9,702 bases of DNA from Haemophilus parainfluenzae. GTDB lineage: Bacteria > Pseudomonadota > Gammaproteobacteria > Enterobacterales > Pasteurellaceae. Positions 1 through 6,223 of this stretch are shown here, one piece after another. Every line of letters begins with the position of its first letter. Position 1 is the first letter of the stretch. The notes under the pieces were generated by a model that saw only the letters and a program-made list of their open reading frames with translations, did not search any database and had not been told where the DNA came from. The DNA lies in assembly GCA_018381425.1 (NCBI GenBank), contig JAGZRY010000044.1, forward strand, positions 1 to 9,702, written 5' to 3'. A program made the translations under genes and the position numbers.

Positions 1-21
1 CATTATGCGAAATTAGTTATC
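1..21. repeat. Left terminal direct repeat / XerC-arm attachment end
   Basis: These 21 bases are identical to 9682-9702. Bases 3-13 (TTATGCGAAAT) are the reverse complement of ATTTCGCATAA, which resembles the XerC-binding arm of bacterial dif sites. In a CTXphi-like integrant the host XerD arm and central region would lie just outside, left of base 1, with the crossover at base 2/3. The shared 8 bases beyond the arm (TAGTTATC) are more than XerC exchange alone predicts. This could mean tandem copies, a circular contig with overlapping ends, or extended similarity to the host flank. Confidence 0.8.
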
Positions 22-207
22 CGGTTAGCGAAAACTACGGATTAAATAAATCACACAGTTATGCACAAGTCACAGGTACTAGTAAAACAAGACAAAACAA
101 GGCTGAATAACACGTTGTAACATGCTATTTTATCGTTTTATTGAATGGTTAGGTTAAAATGTCAATGAAATGTAAAGATTATCTATGTTCAAGGCTGAGC
201 TTGTAAC

Positions 208-237
208 TTGATAGAAAAACCTACATTTATATATAAT
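208..237 (+). promoter_or_regulatory. Sigma70-like promoter for the zinc-ribbon membrane protein
   Basis: TTGATA at 208-213 and TATAAT at 232-237 are separated by 18 bases. The -10 box is perfect and the -35 box has four of six consensus bases. The start codon of the next gene is 30 bases downstream, preceded by AAAGGAG at 256-262. This implies independent expression of that gene from the prophage, away from the minus-strand virion operon. Confidence 0.6.
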
Positions 238-267
238 TCCAACTTAGTTAGATAGAAAGGAGTCAGC

Positions 268-618
268 ATGACTGATAATAAAAATGAAATTATTAAATGC
301 CCATTCTGTTTTACAGAATCAGAAAGAGGTATTAAGGTTTGCAGAGGTTGCCAAGCTACCGTTAAGTATGGTGAAAGTTTAATGCCTTATTTCATCATCT
401 CATTAATTATCAGCGTTATAGGTGCTTATTTCATCTTACGTTTCTTGGGTGAACATATTTTTACGTCTATACAAAATCTAAGTGGATCTGCTGGCTTTAC
501 CCTTTTTGGCATTCTTGTATTTATTCTGTTCGTTTTATCTATGTACATTTTGCTTATTTATGTCAGAAGCCCTGATGCAAGAAAAAAAGTGATGTTCTAT
601 AGAAAAATGCCTAAATAA
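268..618 (+). CDS. Zinc-ribbon protein with two membrane segments, function unknown
   Basis: A 116-residue protein starts at an ATG with AAAGGAG five bases upstream, so the start is well supported. Residues 11-28 hold a CPFC...CRGC pair of Cys-x2-Cys motifs typical of a small zinc ribbon. Two hydrophobic stretches follow at about residues 41-61 and 75-99, then a basic tail (RSPDARKK, YRKMPK). The likely topology is cytoplasmic zinc ribbon and cytoplasmic tail with a helical hairpin in the inner membrane. It is on the strand opposite to the virion genes, lies between the attachment site and the secretin end, and has its own promoter. That is the position of an accessory ('moron') gene expressed in the lysogen. 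A role in superinfection exclusion or envelope modification is possible but unsupported by any specific motif. I do not recognise a named family. Confidence 0.8.
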   Translation: MTDNKNEIIKCPFCFTESERGIKVCRGCQATVKYGESLMPYFIISLIISVIGAYFILRFLGEHIFTSIQNLSGSAGFTLFGILVFILFVLSMYILLIYVRSPDARKKVMFYRKMPK

Positions 619-625
619 AATATGT

Positions 626-691
626 ATTCGAGCGTTTCGCATTAAGTCCTGTAAGTAATTCACTATCTATTTGTTATTTACAGGGGCGAAT
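626..691. repeat. Imperfect long hairpin in the intergenic region
   Basis: CCTGTAAGTAA (648-658) pairs with TTATTTACAGG (674-684) with one G-T wobble and a 15-base loop. An outer helix TTCGC (636-640) / GCGAA (686-690) and ATTCG (626-630) / CGAAT (687-691) extend or compete with it. It begins 8 bases after the zinc-ribbon gene but lacks a T-run after the stem, so it is not a convincing terminator. On the packaged phage strand (window minus) it lies in the non-coding stretch after the secretin, where inoviruses keep origin and packaging hairpins. That role is an inference. Confidence 0.45.
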
Positions 692-762
692 TTAATGTGG
701 TGATTTTTTGAAAAATAGCACGCGCAAGATGTTCATTTTTTCAAATCAATATCGCTGATACC

Positions 763-836
763 GGCGCTGCAGCCGCTGCGCCTACCGTCAGGGGAAAATG
801 CACAGCATTTCCCCCCAACACCCCCACCCTAACGGT
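763..836. other. GC-rich nested hairpins; candidate phage origin or packaging region
   Basis: Three helices sit close together in otherwise AT-rich DNA. The first is GGCGCTGC (763-770) / GCTGCGCC (775-782) with one mismatch and the loop AGCC. The second is GGGGAAAATGC (791-801) / GCATTTCCCC (805-814) with one bulged A and a three-base loop. The third is an outer helix ACCGTCAGGG (784-793) / CCCTAACGGT (827-836) with one mismatch, which competes for part of the second. The minus strand of 811-829 carries G-runs of 3, 5 and 6. In f1-type phages the intergenic region following gene IV holds the packaging signal and both replication origins as GC-rich hairpins. This is the equivalent position here. 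No nick site was identified, so the role is inferred. Confidence 0.45.
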
Positions 837-845
837 GCTATAACA

Positions 846-1040
846 ATGAATGCAGCTATAACCACTGAAATACTTAAAAAAACAGATTACCAACTAAACT
901 CTTCTCAATTAAAGCAATGTTCCGCAAATACGTCATATAGTAGATTATCTTTATCTGATAGGATTCAGAAAACTAAGCTTTCAAAATTGCCTGTTATTGA
1001 TGAATGGGAGCAGTTAATACCTATTTTTGAAGAAATATAA
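846..1040 (+). CDS. Doubtful small ORF, 64 residues
   Basis: An open frame runs from ATG 846 to TAA 1038-1040, giving a 64-residue, mostly polar protein with no membrane segment or recognised motif. An upstream in-frame ATG at 798 would add 16 residues (MHSISPQHPHPNGAIT), but it lies inside a strong hairpin with no ribosome site. ATG 846 also lacks a clear Shine-Dalgarno sequence. The frame is open upstream of 798 as far as 759. It could be a small accessory gene, the tail of a decayed prophage gene, or a chance frame. The sequence after codon 10 has ordinary amino-acid composition, which keeps it from being dismissed. I do not recognise it. Confidence 0.3.
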   Translation: MNAAITTEILKKTDYQLNSSQLKQCSANTSYSRLSLSDRIQKTKLSKLPVIDEWEQLIPIFEEI

Positions 1041-1076
1041 TGACTCTTGTCTAGCTAGTTCTTCAAGTAAAACATA

Positions 1077-1139
1077 ATAAAGTAAAAGCCACAAAGCGCA
1101 GGAGTATAACTCCTTTACCCTTTGTGGCTTTTACTTTAT
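1077..1139. terminator. Perfect 20-bp inverted repeat after the secretin: terminator, possibly packaging hairpin
   Basis: ATAAAGTAAAAGCCACAAAG (1077-1096) is exactly complementary to 1120-1139. Inside the 23-base loop there is a second perfect helix, AGGAGT (1100-1105) / ACTCCT (1109-1114). The hairpin starts 9 bases after the secretin stop on the minus strand and its far arm is T-rich, so it fits an intrinsic terminator for the virion operon. It can also terminate plus-strand transcription coming from the left region. In Ff phages the packaging signal is likewise a long hairpin just after gene IV, so a double role is possible. Helix length and nesting are greater than a terminator requires. 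Confidence 0.8.
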
Positions 1140-1148
1140 GAAATTCAA

Positions 1149-2285
1149 TTAGATCATTTTAACTTGCAATAAAATTACAATGTCTGTCTTAGTGTTTGAT
1201 TTAGATTTTCCCGTCAAGAAGCCTTTCGGCAAGAATGAAAAACCTGTTTCACCCTCCGTTAATTTGTTTTCAGCCAGTCCGCCTAAAACCACAATATCAC
1301 CACTTTTAAGCGTAACATCAGTAACAATATCGCGTTTAATCAGTGTTGGCGATTGATTTACGCCCGTATCCGTCTTCACAAAATTAGAAAGTTGTTGATT
1401 AATTTTTAAGTCTATCGCATTACTTTTAATCGTTGGTTGTATATCAAAGATCACACCAGAAGAACGATATTCAATCGATTGAATAGGTCTGCCGTCCTGA
1501 TAGGTAACATTTGATAAAACAGGCACATCAGAACCTACTGAAAAATTCCCCTTTGAGCCTGATTTTACACGCAACGTTGGGCTACTAACGACTTGAAAGC
1601 GTTCATCAGTGCGAAATAACTCAATCATTGCATCCAAATTACCTGCATTAACCGTAATAAAATTTTCATAGTTTTGTTTGTAGCCAATGTTGATACCAAG
1701 TTTTCCCGATAGCAATTTTGCCAATAAATTAATTCCGCTTCCTTCTTTGGCAATGTCCTGTACTTCAAAAACATAACCCGTTACAACGACTTCACGGCTT
1801 GGCGTATCAACCGATTTTAAAACTGATTTAATTCTTGCAATATCTTCCGCTGTTCCATAATAAACGAGCTTATCACCACTTGCCGAGACTTGCCCCTCTC
1901 CTTGTAAAAACTGCGCAAGATATTCTGTATCACGATGAACAGGATTATAAACAAAACTGTGTTTAATAATTTTGAGCGGTTTTGGCTCAATATGCGCAAG
2001 ATAAACTACGCCATTTTTCTCATAAACTTTAATGTTCATATTCTCAAAATAACGCGTAATGAACTGGTTAAAATCTTGATTTTCTGTGGTATGAAAGCTG
2101 ATTAACCGCGTATCTGCTGACAATTTTGGATCAAGCATATAAGGCTTTTCTAAAACTTCATCATAAATCATTCCTACCGCTTTCGGTAACGGTACGGCTT
2201 CAAGCTTAAAATCAACATTTTTTGCCTGCGCCACGCTAAACAAAAAACAGGAAAAAAAGCATAAAATGTTACGTTGTAATTTCAT
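1149..2285 (-). CDS. Phage-encoded secretin (pIV-like outer-membrane export channel)
   Basis: A 378-residue protein whose oligomer would form the outer-membrane pore through which virions are extruded. Residues 1-21 are a Sec signal peptide (basic MKLQR, hydrophobic core, cleavage after VAQA). Residues 22-100 resemble the N0/STN domain and 105-160 an N1-type domain. The C-terminal half is the secretin beta-barrel region, with VVSSPTLRVKSG near 232-243, VPVLSNV at 254-260, GVIFDIQPTI at 277-286 and the SPTLIKRDI...LKSGDIVVLGGL signature at 312-337. The length is close to pIV of Ff phages (about 400-430). The ATG overlaps the stop of the Zot-like gene as ATGA, with GGAG upstream, so translation is coupled. 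It is the last gene of the operon and is followed by a strong hairpin terminator. Carrying its own secretin means the phage does not depend on a host type II or type IV pilus secretin for exit. Confidence 0.93.
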   Translation of the reverse strand: MKLQRNILCFFSCFLFSVAQAKNVDFKLEAVPLPKAVGMIYDEVLEKPYMLDPKLSADTRLISFHTTENQDFNQFITRYFENMNIKVYEKNGVVYLAHIEPKPLKIIKHSFVYNPVHRDTEYLAQFLQGEGQVSASGDKLVYYGTAEDIARIKSVLKSVDTPSREVVVTGYVFEVQDIAKEGSGINLLAKLLSGKLGINIGYKQNYENFITVNAGNLDAMIELFRTDERFQVVSSPTLRVKSGSKGNFSVGSDVPVLSNVTYQDGRPIQSIEYRSSGVIFDIQPTIKSNAIDLKINQQLSNFVKTDTGVNQSPTLIKRDIVTDVTLKSGDIVVLGGLAENKLTEGETGFSFLPKGFLTGKSKSNTKTDIVILLQVKMI

Positions 2286-3325
2286 TGTTTTACTCCAGAA
2301 TAATAATTAACCCGTTGATTATCAATAATTCCTTCCAACATTCGCCCAGTGAAATTAAAGTTAGAACGCGGCTCTAGCCGTAAATTACCTTGATTATCTG
2401 CCAAAATAACAAAAGCTTTGCCCGATTTCTGCAACTCCCCTGTTATGCGCCATTGCGTTGATAATGGCGACGTCATTTGAAGTTGTGGCTGATTATTTAA
2501 TGGAATCGCTTCGACTTCCTTGTTTTCGTTTAATGTCTGCTCTACTTTTGGCCCGTCCTGTTCAGGTGGCGTAAAAAAGCCAATGAGCTTATATAACGAA
2601 AAACCAACGATTAGTAAGGCAAACACAGCAAAATATTTAATACTGGATTTATTCAATGCGTTTTGCCGTTTATCTGTGACTAATTCCCGTCCATTATCGG
2701 TTTCATAGCTTTTATAAAGCGGAAAAATAGCCTTATCATACTTTTCTTGATAACTTGCCGTCTTTGCGGTTTTCCAACATTTATTACCCGAAAACACATC
2801 AACCCGATAACGACTTTTTAGCCCTGCGGCAACCAGTTTTGTCATTTTAAATGTCGTTTCAATTCGCTCTACAAGCTCTTTTTGTAAATTGGTTAAATCT
2901 TGATTCAAAATGACAAAATCACAAGAAATTCCGTTACTATCTGTAAAATGTCGGTGTTCTGATAAAAATGAAAAGTGGTTATCATTGATTTTTTCTTTCT
3001 TTGGGAAAAATCGCCACGCTTCATCAATAATGATTAAATCTCCTGCTTTACAAAAGGTTTCAATATTATTATCTATTGCGTTCTTGTAAGGGTAAAAATC
3101 AACGCCTAAGCATAAATCATTATCGACAACAACCAATTCACCTAAGTTACCAGGCGACAATTTTTTATCTTTTGATAGGCAATATTCTTCAATTAATTGT
3201 TTGTTTAATCCGTAAATATTTGAAATTACCCTACGCCCCGAAGCAATGGCGGGAATAATGACAGACTTCACCACTTCATAAGATTTGCCGTGTCCAGGTA
3301 ACCCCACATAAGCCGAAATAGCCAT
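2282..3325 (-). CDS. Zot-like (pI-type) phage assembly ATPase
   Basis: This is the inner-membrane ATPase that drives virion assembly and threads single-stranded DNA out through the secretin. The start chosen is ATG 3325 (MAISAYVG), preceded by AGGGAG five bases upstream and 8 bases after the preceding stop. The longer frame back to 3436 lies inside the preceding gene and lacks a ribosome site. The product has 347 residues. Walker A GLPGHGKS is at residues 8-15 and the Walker B region LIIIDEAWRFF at about 97-107. NQD near 141 could be a sensor motif. A single membrane segment lies at about 230-250 (IKYFAVFALLIVGFSLYKLIGFF), then a proline/glutamate-rich periplasmic tail. This layout is diagnostic of the Zot/pI family, including CTXphi Zot. 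Despite the family name, toxicity on epithelia should not be assumed. The stop overlaps the secretin start. Confidence 0.95.
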   Translation of the reverse strand: MAISAYVGLPGHGKSYEVVKSVIIPAIASGRRVISNIYGLNKQLIEEYCLSKDKKLSPGNLGELVVVDNDLCLGVDFYPYKNAIDNNIETFCKAGDLIIIDEAWRFFPKKEKINDNHFSFLSEHRHFTDSNGISCDFVILNQDLTNLQKELVERIETTFKMTKLVAAGLKSRYRVDVFSGNKCWKTAKTASYQEKYDKAIFPLYKSYETDNGRELVTDKRQNALNKSSIKYFAVFALLIVGFSLYKLIGFFTPPEQDGPKVEQTLNENKEVEAIPLNNQPQLQMTSPLSTQWRITGELQKSGKAFVILADNQGNLRLEPRSNFNFTGRMLEGIIDNQRVNYYSGVKQ

Positions 3326-3333
3326 AATGCTCC

Positions 3334-3627
3334 CTAGCCAATAATTGGTAAACGACGAATAATAAAACGCGCCAACATTGCCGAAATAACCAATGTTATT
3401 CCTGTTGGAATTTGCAATATTGATAGAAAATACCAAATAGAATCAGGTAAACCACTAAATAACGCATTTAAATTTGGTATCTCTTTTGGCAAAAATAACT
3501 CAATCACCACGGGAATAAATTCCGTTGTAATAAAGAAAAGTGCGAAAAAAACAAAAAATTTTGAAACAATACCTTTAAAAGCAAATCCAAGAAAACCACT
3601 AAATAAACGTAAAATTAAGCTACCCAT
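3334..3627 (-). CDS. DUF2523-like minor coat protein (pVI equivalent)
   Basis: A 97-residue, very hydrophobic protein with membrane segments at about 22-46 and 63-84. The motif LPDSIWYFL (60-68) and the ending ARFIIRRLPIIG (86-97) are hallmarks I associate with the DUF2523 family. That family sits between the adsorption protein and the Zot-like ATPase in many inoviruses and is taken as the pVI counterpart at the end of the virion. AAGGA six to seven bases before the ATG overlaps the stop codon of the upstream adsorption gene, whose end is only 9 bases away. The next gene starts 8 bases downstream. All of this points to a tightly packed co-translated cluster. The basic RR near the C-terminus marks the cytoplasmic side. 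Confidence 0.88.
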   Translation of the reverse strand: MGSLILRLFSGFLGFAFKGIVSKFFVFFALFFITTEFIPVVIELFLPKEIPNLNALFSGLPDSIWYFLSILQIPTGITLVISAMLARFIIRRLPIIG

Positions 3628-3636
3628 TGTTATTCC

Positions 3637-5247
3637 TTATGCACTCAATAAAATTCTTAATGCGACAATTCCCCAAATAAGCAGCATCAAGGAAGTGATC
3701 ACGGCTTTATTTTGTTCTACATATTGGCAATGCTTATCTAATCGAACATCAATATTTAAATAATCAATATGCCCTTCCCACGTTGGACACTGCACAGCAC
3801 GATCGGCTAAATGAAAATTCTTGAGCTGCGGAAAAAACTGATTAAATGGCTCTAAAATTTGCATTGCGGTAGGTGCTTCAAGTTCAGGATATTCAGGCTC
3901 CCCTTCAGCGTCATCGTCATCCTTATCAGGTCGTATATTAGGTGATGGATTAGGTAATGGTTTAGGAGTGGACATTGGAAAATCTATTTGATTTCCTTTA
4001 CCTGCTTTAGTAAAAAGATCTGCATAAGTCGGAGTAATGCCAAGCTTATTTAAAACCTGTTGTACTTCAGCTGCTGTAATTGGATATGATGAGGCAAATG
4101 GAATGCCTGAATAATCAGGTTGCATCGCTGCTGACATTAATAATGCGTTATATAACTGTGCCAATTGTGTCGCTGTTAAAGGAGTAGTATAGAGATTTAA
4201 ATCTAATTCACTAATTGAACCTAATTCTTTTTCTTTTAATGCCGTTGATGTATCACCAGTAAAATCATTATTAATTTCAATTGTAATAGATTTTGAATCT
4301 GTTCTTGTAAACTCCTCATAATCTGATGGCTTAGGTTGATTGAAAGAATAAATAGTGTTCGTTCCTGTGTTTCCTTCTAAAACAGGATTAAAATTTGAAG
4401 ATAAAGATTTATAAGTCCATGTATTACGTACATCTGCGTAAATGGTATTCCCAATTACTTTATGTCTTAGATATTTATTTTCTACAATTGTTTGAGATTC
4501 TAGATAACTATATTTACTACCTTCAATGCTTATCTCTGTATATTTATCCTCACTTTTAACACTATAATCTTCTTGAACACCATATTCTGATAATAGCGAA
4601 ATTGAATTTGATTGAGCATATTCCCCTGTTTTTAACTCGTAATAATATTTATAGTGATTATCTAATATATCGGATTTATGTATATCATCTTTACCCTCTG
4701 AAATCTGTACCTTATCTTTAGAATACTGATAAATTACAGGGGATTTGGAACTAGGCATGGCCTTTACAATTTTTGTTTCTCCATTAACATTTATTGCATA
4801 ACGCCCATCTGATAAAAGAACAGCAGTGGGTTCAAAAGTGACCCCAATTTTACTATTGCTTTCTACGTTTAAATCACTAAGAGTAATCACCCCAGATGTT
4901 AAAGCCAAAGCAACCCAAGAAATATCTTTTGCATGACGCAATGTTGATGTAGCACTTATCGCAAATGTTGAATCATTTGCTGCAACAGTGCCTAATGCTC
5001 GATAAGTTTGTGCAGCGCGCATGCCTATTGCTGCCTCATTTGCTGCTAAAAAAGCAGCATCATTTGCGGCAGCTTCGCCCGCAATCGATACAGCTGCTCG
5101 TCTTGCTATAACACGTTCAAAAACTTGAGTAATAACTCGAGCAGCAAGTGCGGGATTCGCATACACCTGATAAGGGAAATACAAAATATTAAGAATCAAA
5201 CTTAAAATAATTAATCGTTTAATCCAATTACCACAACCCAACCGCAT
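3637..5247 (-). CDS. TspB/pIII-like adsorption (minor coat) protein
   Basis: This large tip protein should bind the host receptor and release the finished virion from the membrane. I start it at ATG 5247, giving 536 residues with a clear Sec signal peptide: basic GNWIKR, a hydrophobic core and cleavage after VYA at residue 30. ATG 5280 is possible. The frame extends to 5385 but that part overlaps the coat gene and a terminator. Residues 31-120 are alanine-rich and helical. Residues about 130-420 are polar with no family I can name and are probably the receptor-binding part. A proline-rich linker (about 423-461) with a DDDD acidic cluster precedes the C-terminal module CPTWEG...HCQYVEQ (Cys 487 and 507) and a terminal membrane anchor (514-536) ending LRILLSA. 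The linker, HC motif and anchor resemble the C-terminus of neisserial TspB, the pIII analogue of the meningococcal MDA phage. It sits in the usual pIII place. Confidence 0.85.
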   Translation of the reverse strand: MRLGCGNWIKRLIILSLILNILYFPYQVYANPALAARVITQVFERVIARRAAVSIAGEAAANDAAFLAANEAAIGMRAAQTYRALGTVAANDSTFAISATSTLRHAKDISWVALALTSGVITLSDLNVESNSKIGVTFEPTAVLLSDGRYAINVNGETKIVKAMPSSKSPVIYQYSKDKVQISEGKDDIHKSDILDNHYKYYYELKTGEYAQSNSISLLSEYGVQEDYSVKSEDKYTEISIEGSKYSYLESQTIVENKYLRHKVIGNTIYADVRNTWTYKSLSSNFNPVLEGNTGTNTIYSFNQPKPSDYEEFTRTDSKSITIEINNDFTGDTSTALKEKELGSISELDLNLYTTPLTATQLAQLYNALLMSAAMQPDYSGIPFASSYPITAAEVQQVLNKLGITPTYADLFTKAGKGNQIDFPMSTPKPLPNPSPNIRPDKDDDDAEGEPEYPELEAPTAMQILEPFNQFFPQLKNFHLADRAVQCPTWEGHIDYLNIDVRLDKHCQYVEQNKAVITSLMLLIWGIVALRILLSA

Positions 5248-5298
5248 ATTACACCCAGTAGAAAATAAGCTAAATCCCATAACATACGAAATCCAAAG

Positions 5299-5322
5299 AA
5301 AAAAGGGGATATCAATCCCCTT
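5299..5322 (-). terminator. Intrinsic terminator directly after the major coat gene
   Basis: Read on the minus strand, AAGGGGAT, loop TGAT, ATCCCCTT forms a perfect 8-bp stem (plus-strand arms 5303-5310 and 5315-5322), continued by a short T-run. It begins five bases after the stop of the major coat gene and precedes the adsorption gene. Ff phages have a terminator in the same place (after gene VIII), which gives coat protein high expression and lets only a fraction of transcription reach gene III. The same logic is inferred here. Confidence 0.82.
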
Positions 5323-5326
5323 ATTA

Positions 5327-5557
5327 TTATTTTCCAAATAGCCCCAAAATAAAGCGAATGCCCATTTTTGCAATACGTGGCCCAATTAATACACCGCCTG
5401 CTGCGATAATTCCAGCAATCACCGTTGAAAAATCAACTTGATTAAGCATACCAGAAACATCGATTTGTACTTTTTGTGCCGATTCACTACCAGCAAAAGC
5501 GCCAACGGAAGATCCCAAAGCTACAGCAGCAATGAGATATTTTTTTAAATCTGACAT
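5327..5557 (-). CDS. Major coat protein precursor (pVIII-like)
   Basis: A 76-residue precursor begins at an ATG preceded by AAGGAG six bases upstream, the best ribosome site in the operon. Residues 1-22 (MSDLKKYLIAAVALGSSVGAFA) form a signal peptide with cleavage after AFA. The mature protein is then 54 residues, close to the 50 of Ff pVIII. It has a polar amphipathic N-terminal part (GSESAQKVQIDVSG), a hydrophobic helix of small residues (VIAGIIAAGGVLIGP, about 46-60) and a basic C-terminus (RIAKMGIRF...GK) to contact DNA. All of this matches helical filamentous coat subunits. A terminator follows the stop. The order coat, terminator, adsorption gene is the conserved inovirus one. Confidence 0.92.
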   Translation of the reverse strand: MSDLKKYLIAAVALGSSVGAFAGSESAQKVQIDVSGMLNQVDFSTVIAGIIAAGGVLIGPRIAKMGIRFILGLFGK

Positions 5558-5591
5558 AAGAAACTCCTTATATTGAGTTAAAATGATGCGC

Positions 5592-5858
5592 TTATTTAAA
5601 AATTGCTATCACTGCCCCTACAGATTTAGCGATTAAGTAAAAAATAAGCACAATACCAAATGAAAAGCCAAAACTATCAGTATGATGAATAAAATCACCA
5701 ACTGAAAAGCCTTGATTTTCATTTCCTGAAAGTGCCACGGATTGAAGTTTTACTGCCTCTATCTTTGGCACTTTCAAAATCACATCATTACAACCATCTC
5801 CACCGAAATTCATATAAGGGTGACAAAACTTAGTTGTAATTTCTATTTCATCGCTCAT
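5592..5858 (-). CDS. Small membrane protein between ssDNA-binding and coat genes; possible minor coat protein
   Basis: An 88-residue protein without a signal peptide. It has a polar N-terminal two-thirds, with cysteines at 12 and 23 that could form a disulphide if exported. One strong membrane helix lies at the C-terminus (FGFSFGIVLIFYLIAKSVGAVIAIF, about 63-87). Its ATG overlaps the stop of the ssDNA-binding gene as ATGA, so it is translationally coupled. In Ff phages this slot holds genes VII and IX, the tiny tip proteins that start assembly, and no other candidates for them are visible here. The protein is more than twice their size. The slot and C-terminal helix support a tip-protein role only by position, and I cannot assign a family. 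It is clearly a real gene of the core operon. Confidence 0.8.
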   Translation of the reverse strand: MSDEIEITTKFCHPYMNFGGDGCNDVILKVPKIEAVKLQSVALSGNENQGFSVGDFIHHTDSFGFSFGIVLIFYLIAKSVGAVIAIFK

Positions 5859-6184
5859 TGTTTTAATTCTTCAATAAGCGAACTTTCATCAAAATTATAA
5901 GTAATACCTTTACGGCCATTTTCCATAGCCCATTCACGAGGATAAACAAGCACCATTACCGTCTTATCCTTTAAGCGATTAATCGTATTTCTTAACGCAT
6001 CATTCATAGAACGATCATCAATCTTGATTTCTTGAATTGACGTGTTATAGCCGCCATAACCATCAGGTTCTTGTAATTGAACCCCCATGTTATGACGATC
6101 TTTTACTTCTCCAGTCTCTCGATTAGTGAAAGATGAAGATTTATAACCTTTTAAGATACCTACAATATAAAATCCGGTACGCAT
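5855..6184 (-). CDS. gpV-like single-stranded DNA-binding protein
   Basis: A 109-residue soluble protein that should coat newly made phage single strands, stop their conversion to duplex and present them for assembly. Its size, its place straight after the replication initiator and its make-up (basic beta-rich N-terminal half, GFYIVGILKGYKSSSF, then aromatic YGGYNTSIQEIKI) fit the OB-fold gpV-type proteins of inoviruses. No catalytic motif is expected. AGGAG lies nine bases before the ATG, and the replication gene ends 39 bases upstream. The stop overlaps the start of the next gene. In Ff phages gpV also represses translation of gene II. Whether this one does so is unknown. The assignment rests more on position and size than on sequence recognition. 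Confidence 0.75.
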   Translation of the reverse strand: MRTGFYIVGILKGYKSSSFTNRETGEVKDRHNMGVQLQEPDGYGGYNTSIQEIKIDDRSMNDALRNTINRLKDKTVMVLVYPREWAMENGRKGITYNFDESSLIEELKQ

Positions 6185-6223
6185 AATTGATTTCTCCTAA
6201 TTAATGATGAAAAGACTTATTTA

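Noticed and set aside
115..123. TTGTAACAT matching part of the XerD-like arm at 9661
   Set aside because: No XerC-like arm lies at a suitable distance; probably chance in AT-rich DNA.
1817..1999. 60-codon minus-strand frame inside the secretin gene
   Set aside because: It lies wholly within the secretin gene in another frame and has no ribosome site or recognisable protein character.
2520..2708. 62-codon plus-strand frame opposite the Zot-like gene
   Set aside because: Antisense shadow of a well-supported gene; no promoter or ribosome site.
3076..3258. 60-codon plus-strand frame opposite the Zot-like gene
   Set aside because: Antisense shadow of the ATPase domain coding region.
3326..3436. 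N-terminal extension of the Zot-like protein
   Set aside because: It overlaps the preceding gene, while ATG 3325 has AGGGAG and puts Walker A at the normal position near the N-terminus.
5145..5155. Haemophilus-type DNA uptake signal (AAGTGCGGT)
   Set aside because: Only an 8-of-9 match inside a coding region (AAGTGCGGG); no exact core was seen by eye, which suits phage DNA.
5248..5385. N-terminal extension of the adsorption protein
   Set aside because: It would run through the coat-gene terminator and overlap the coat gene, and it would bury the signal peptide at residue 47.
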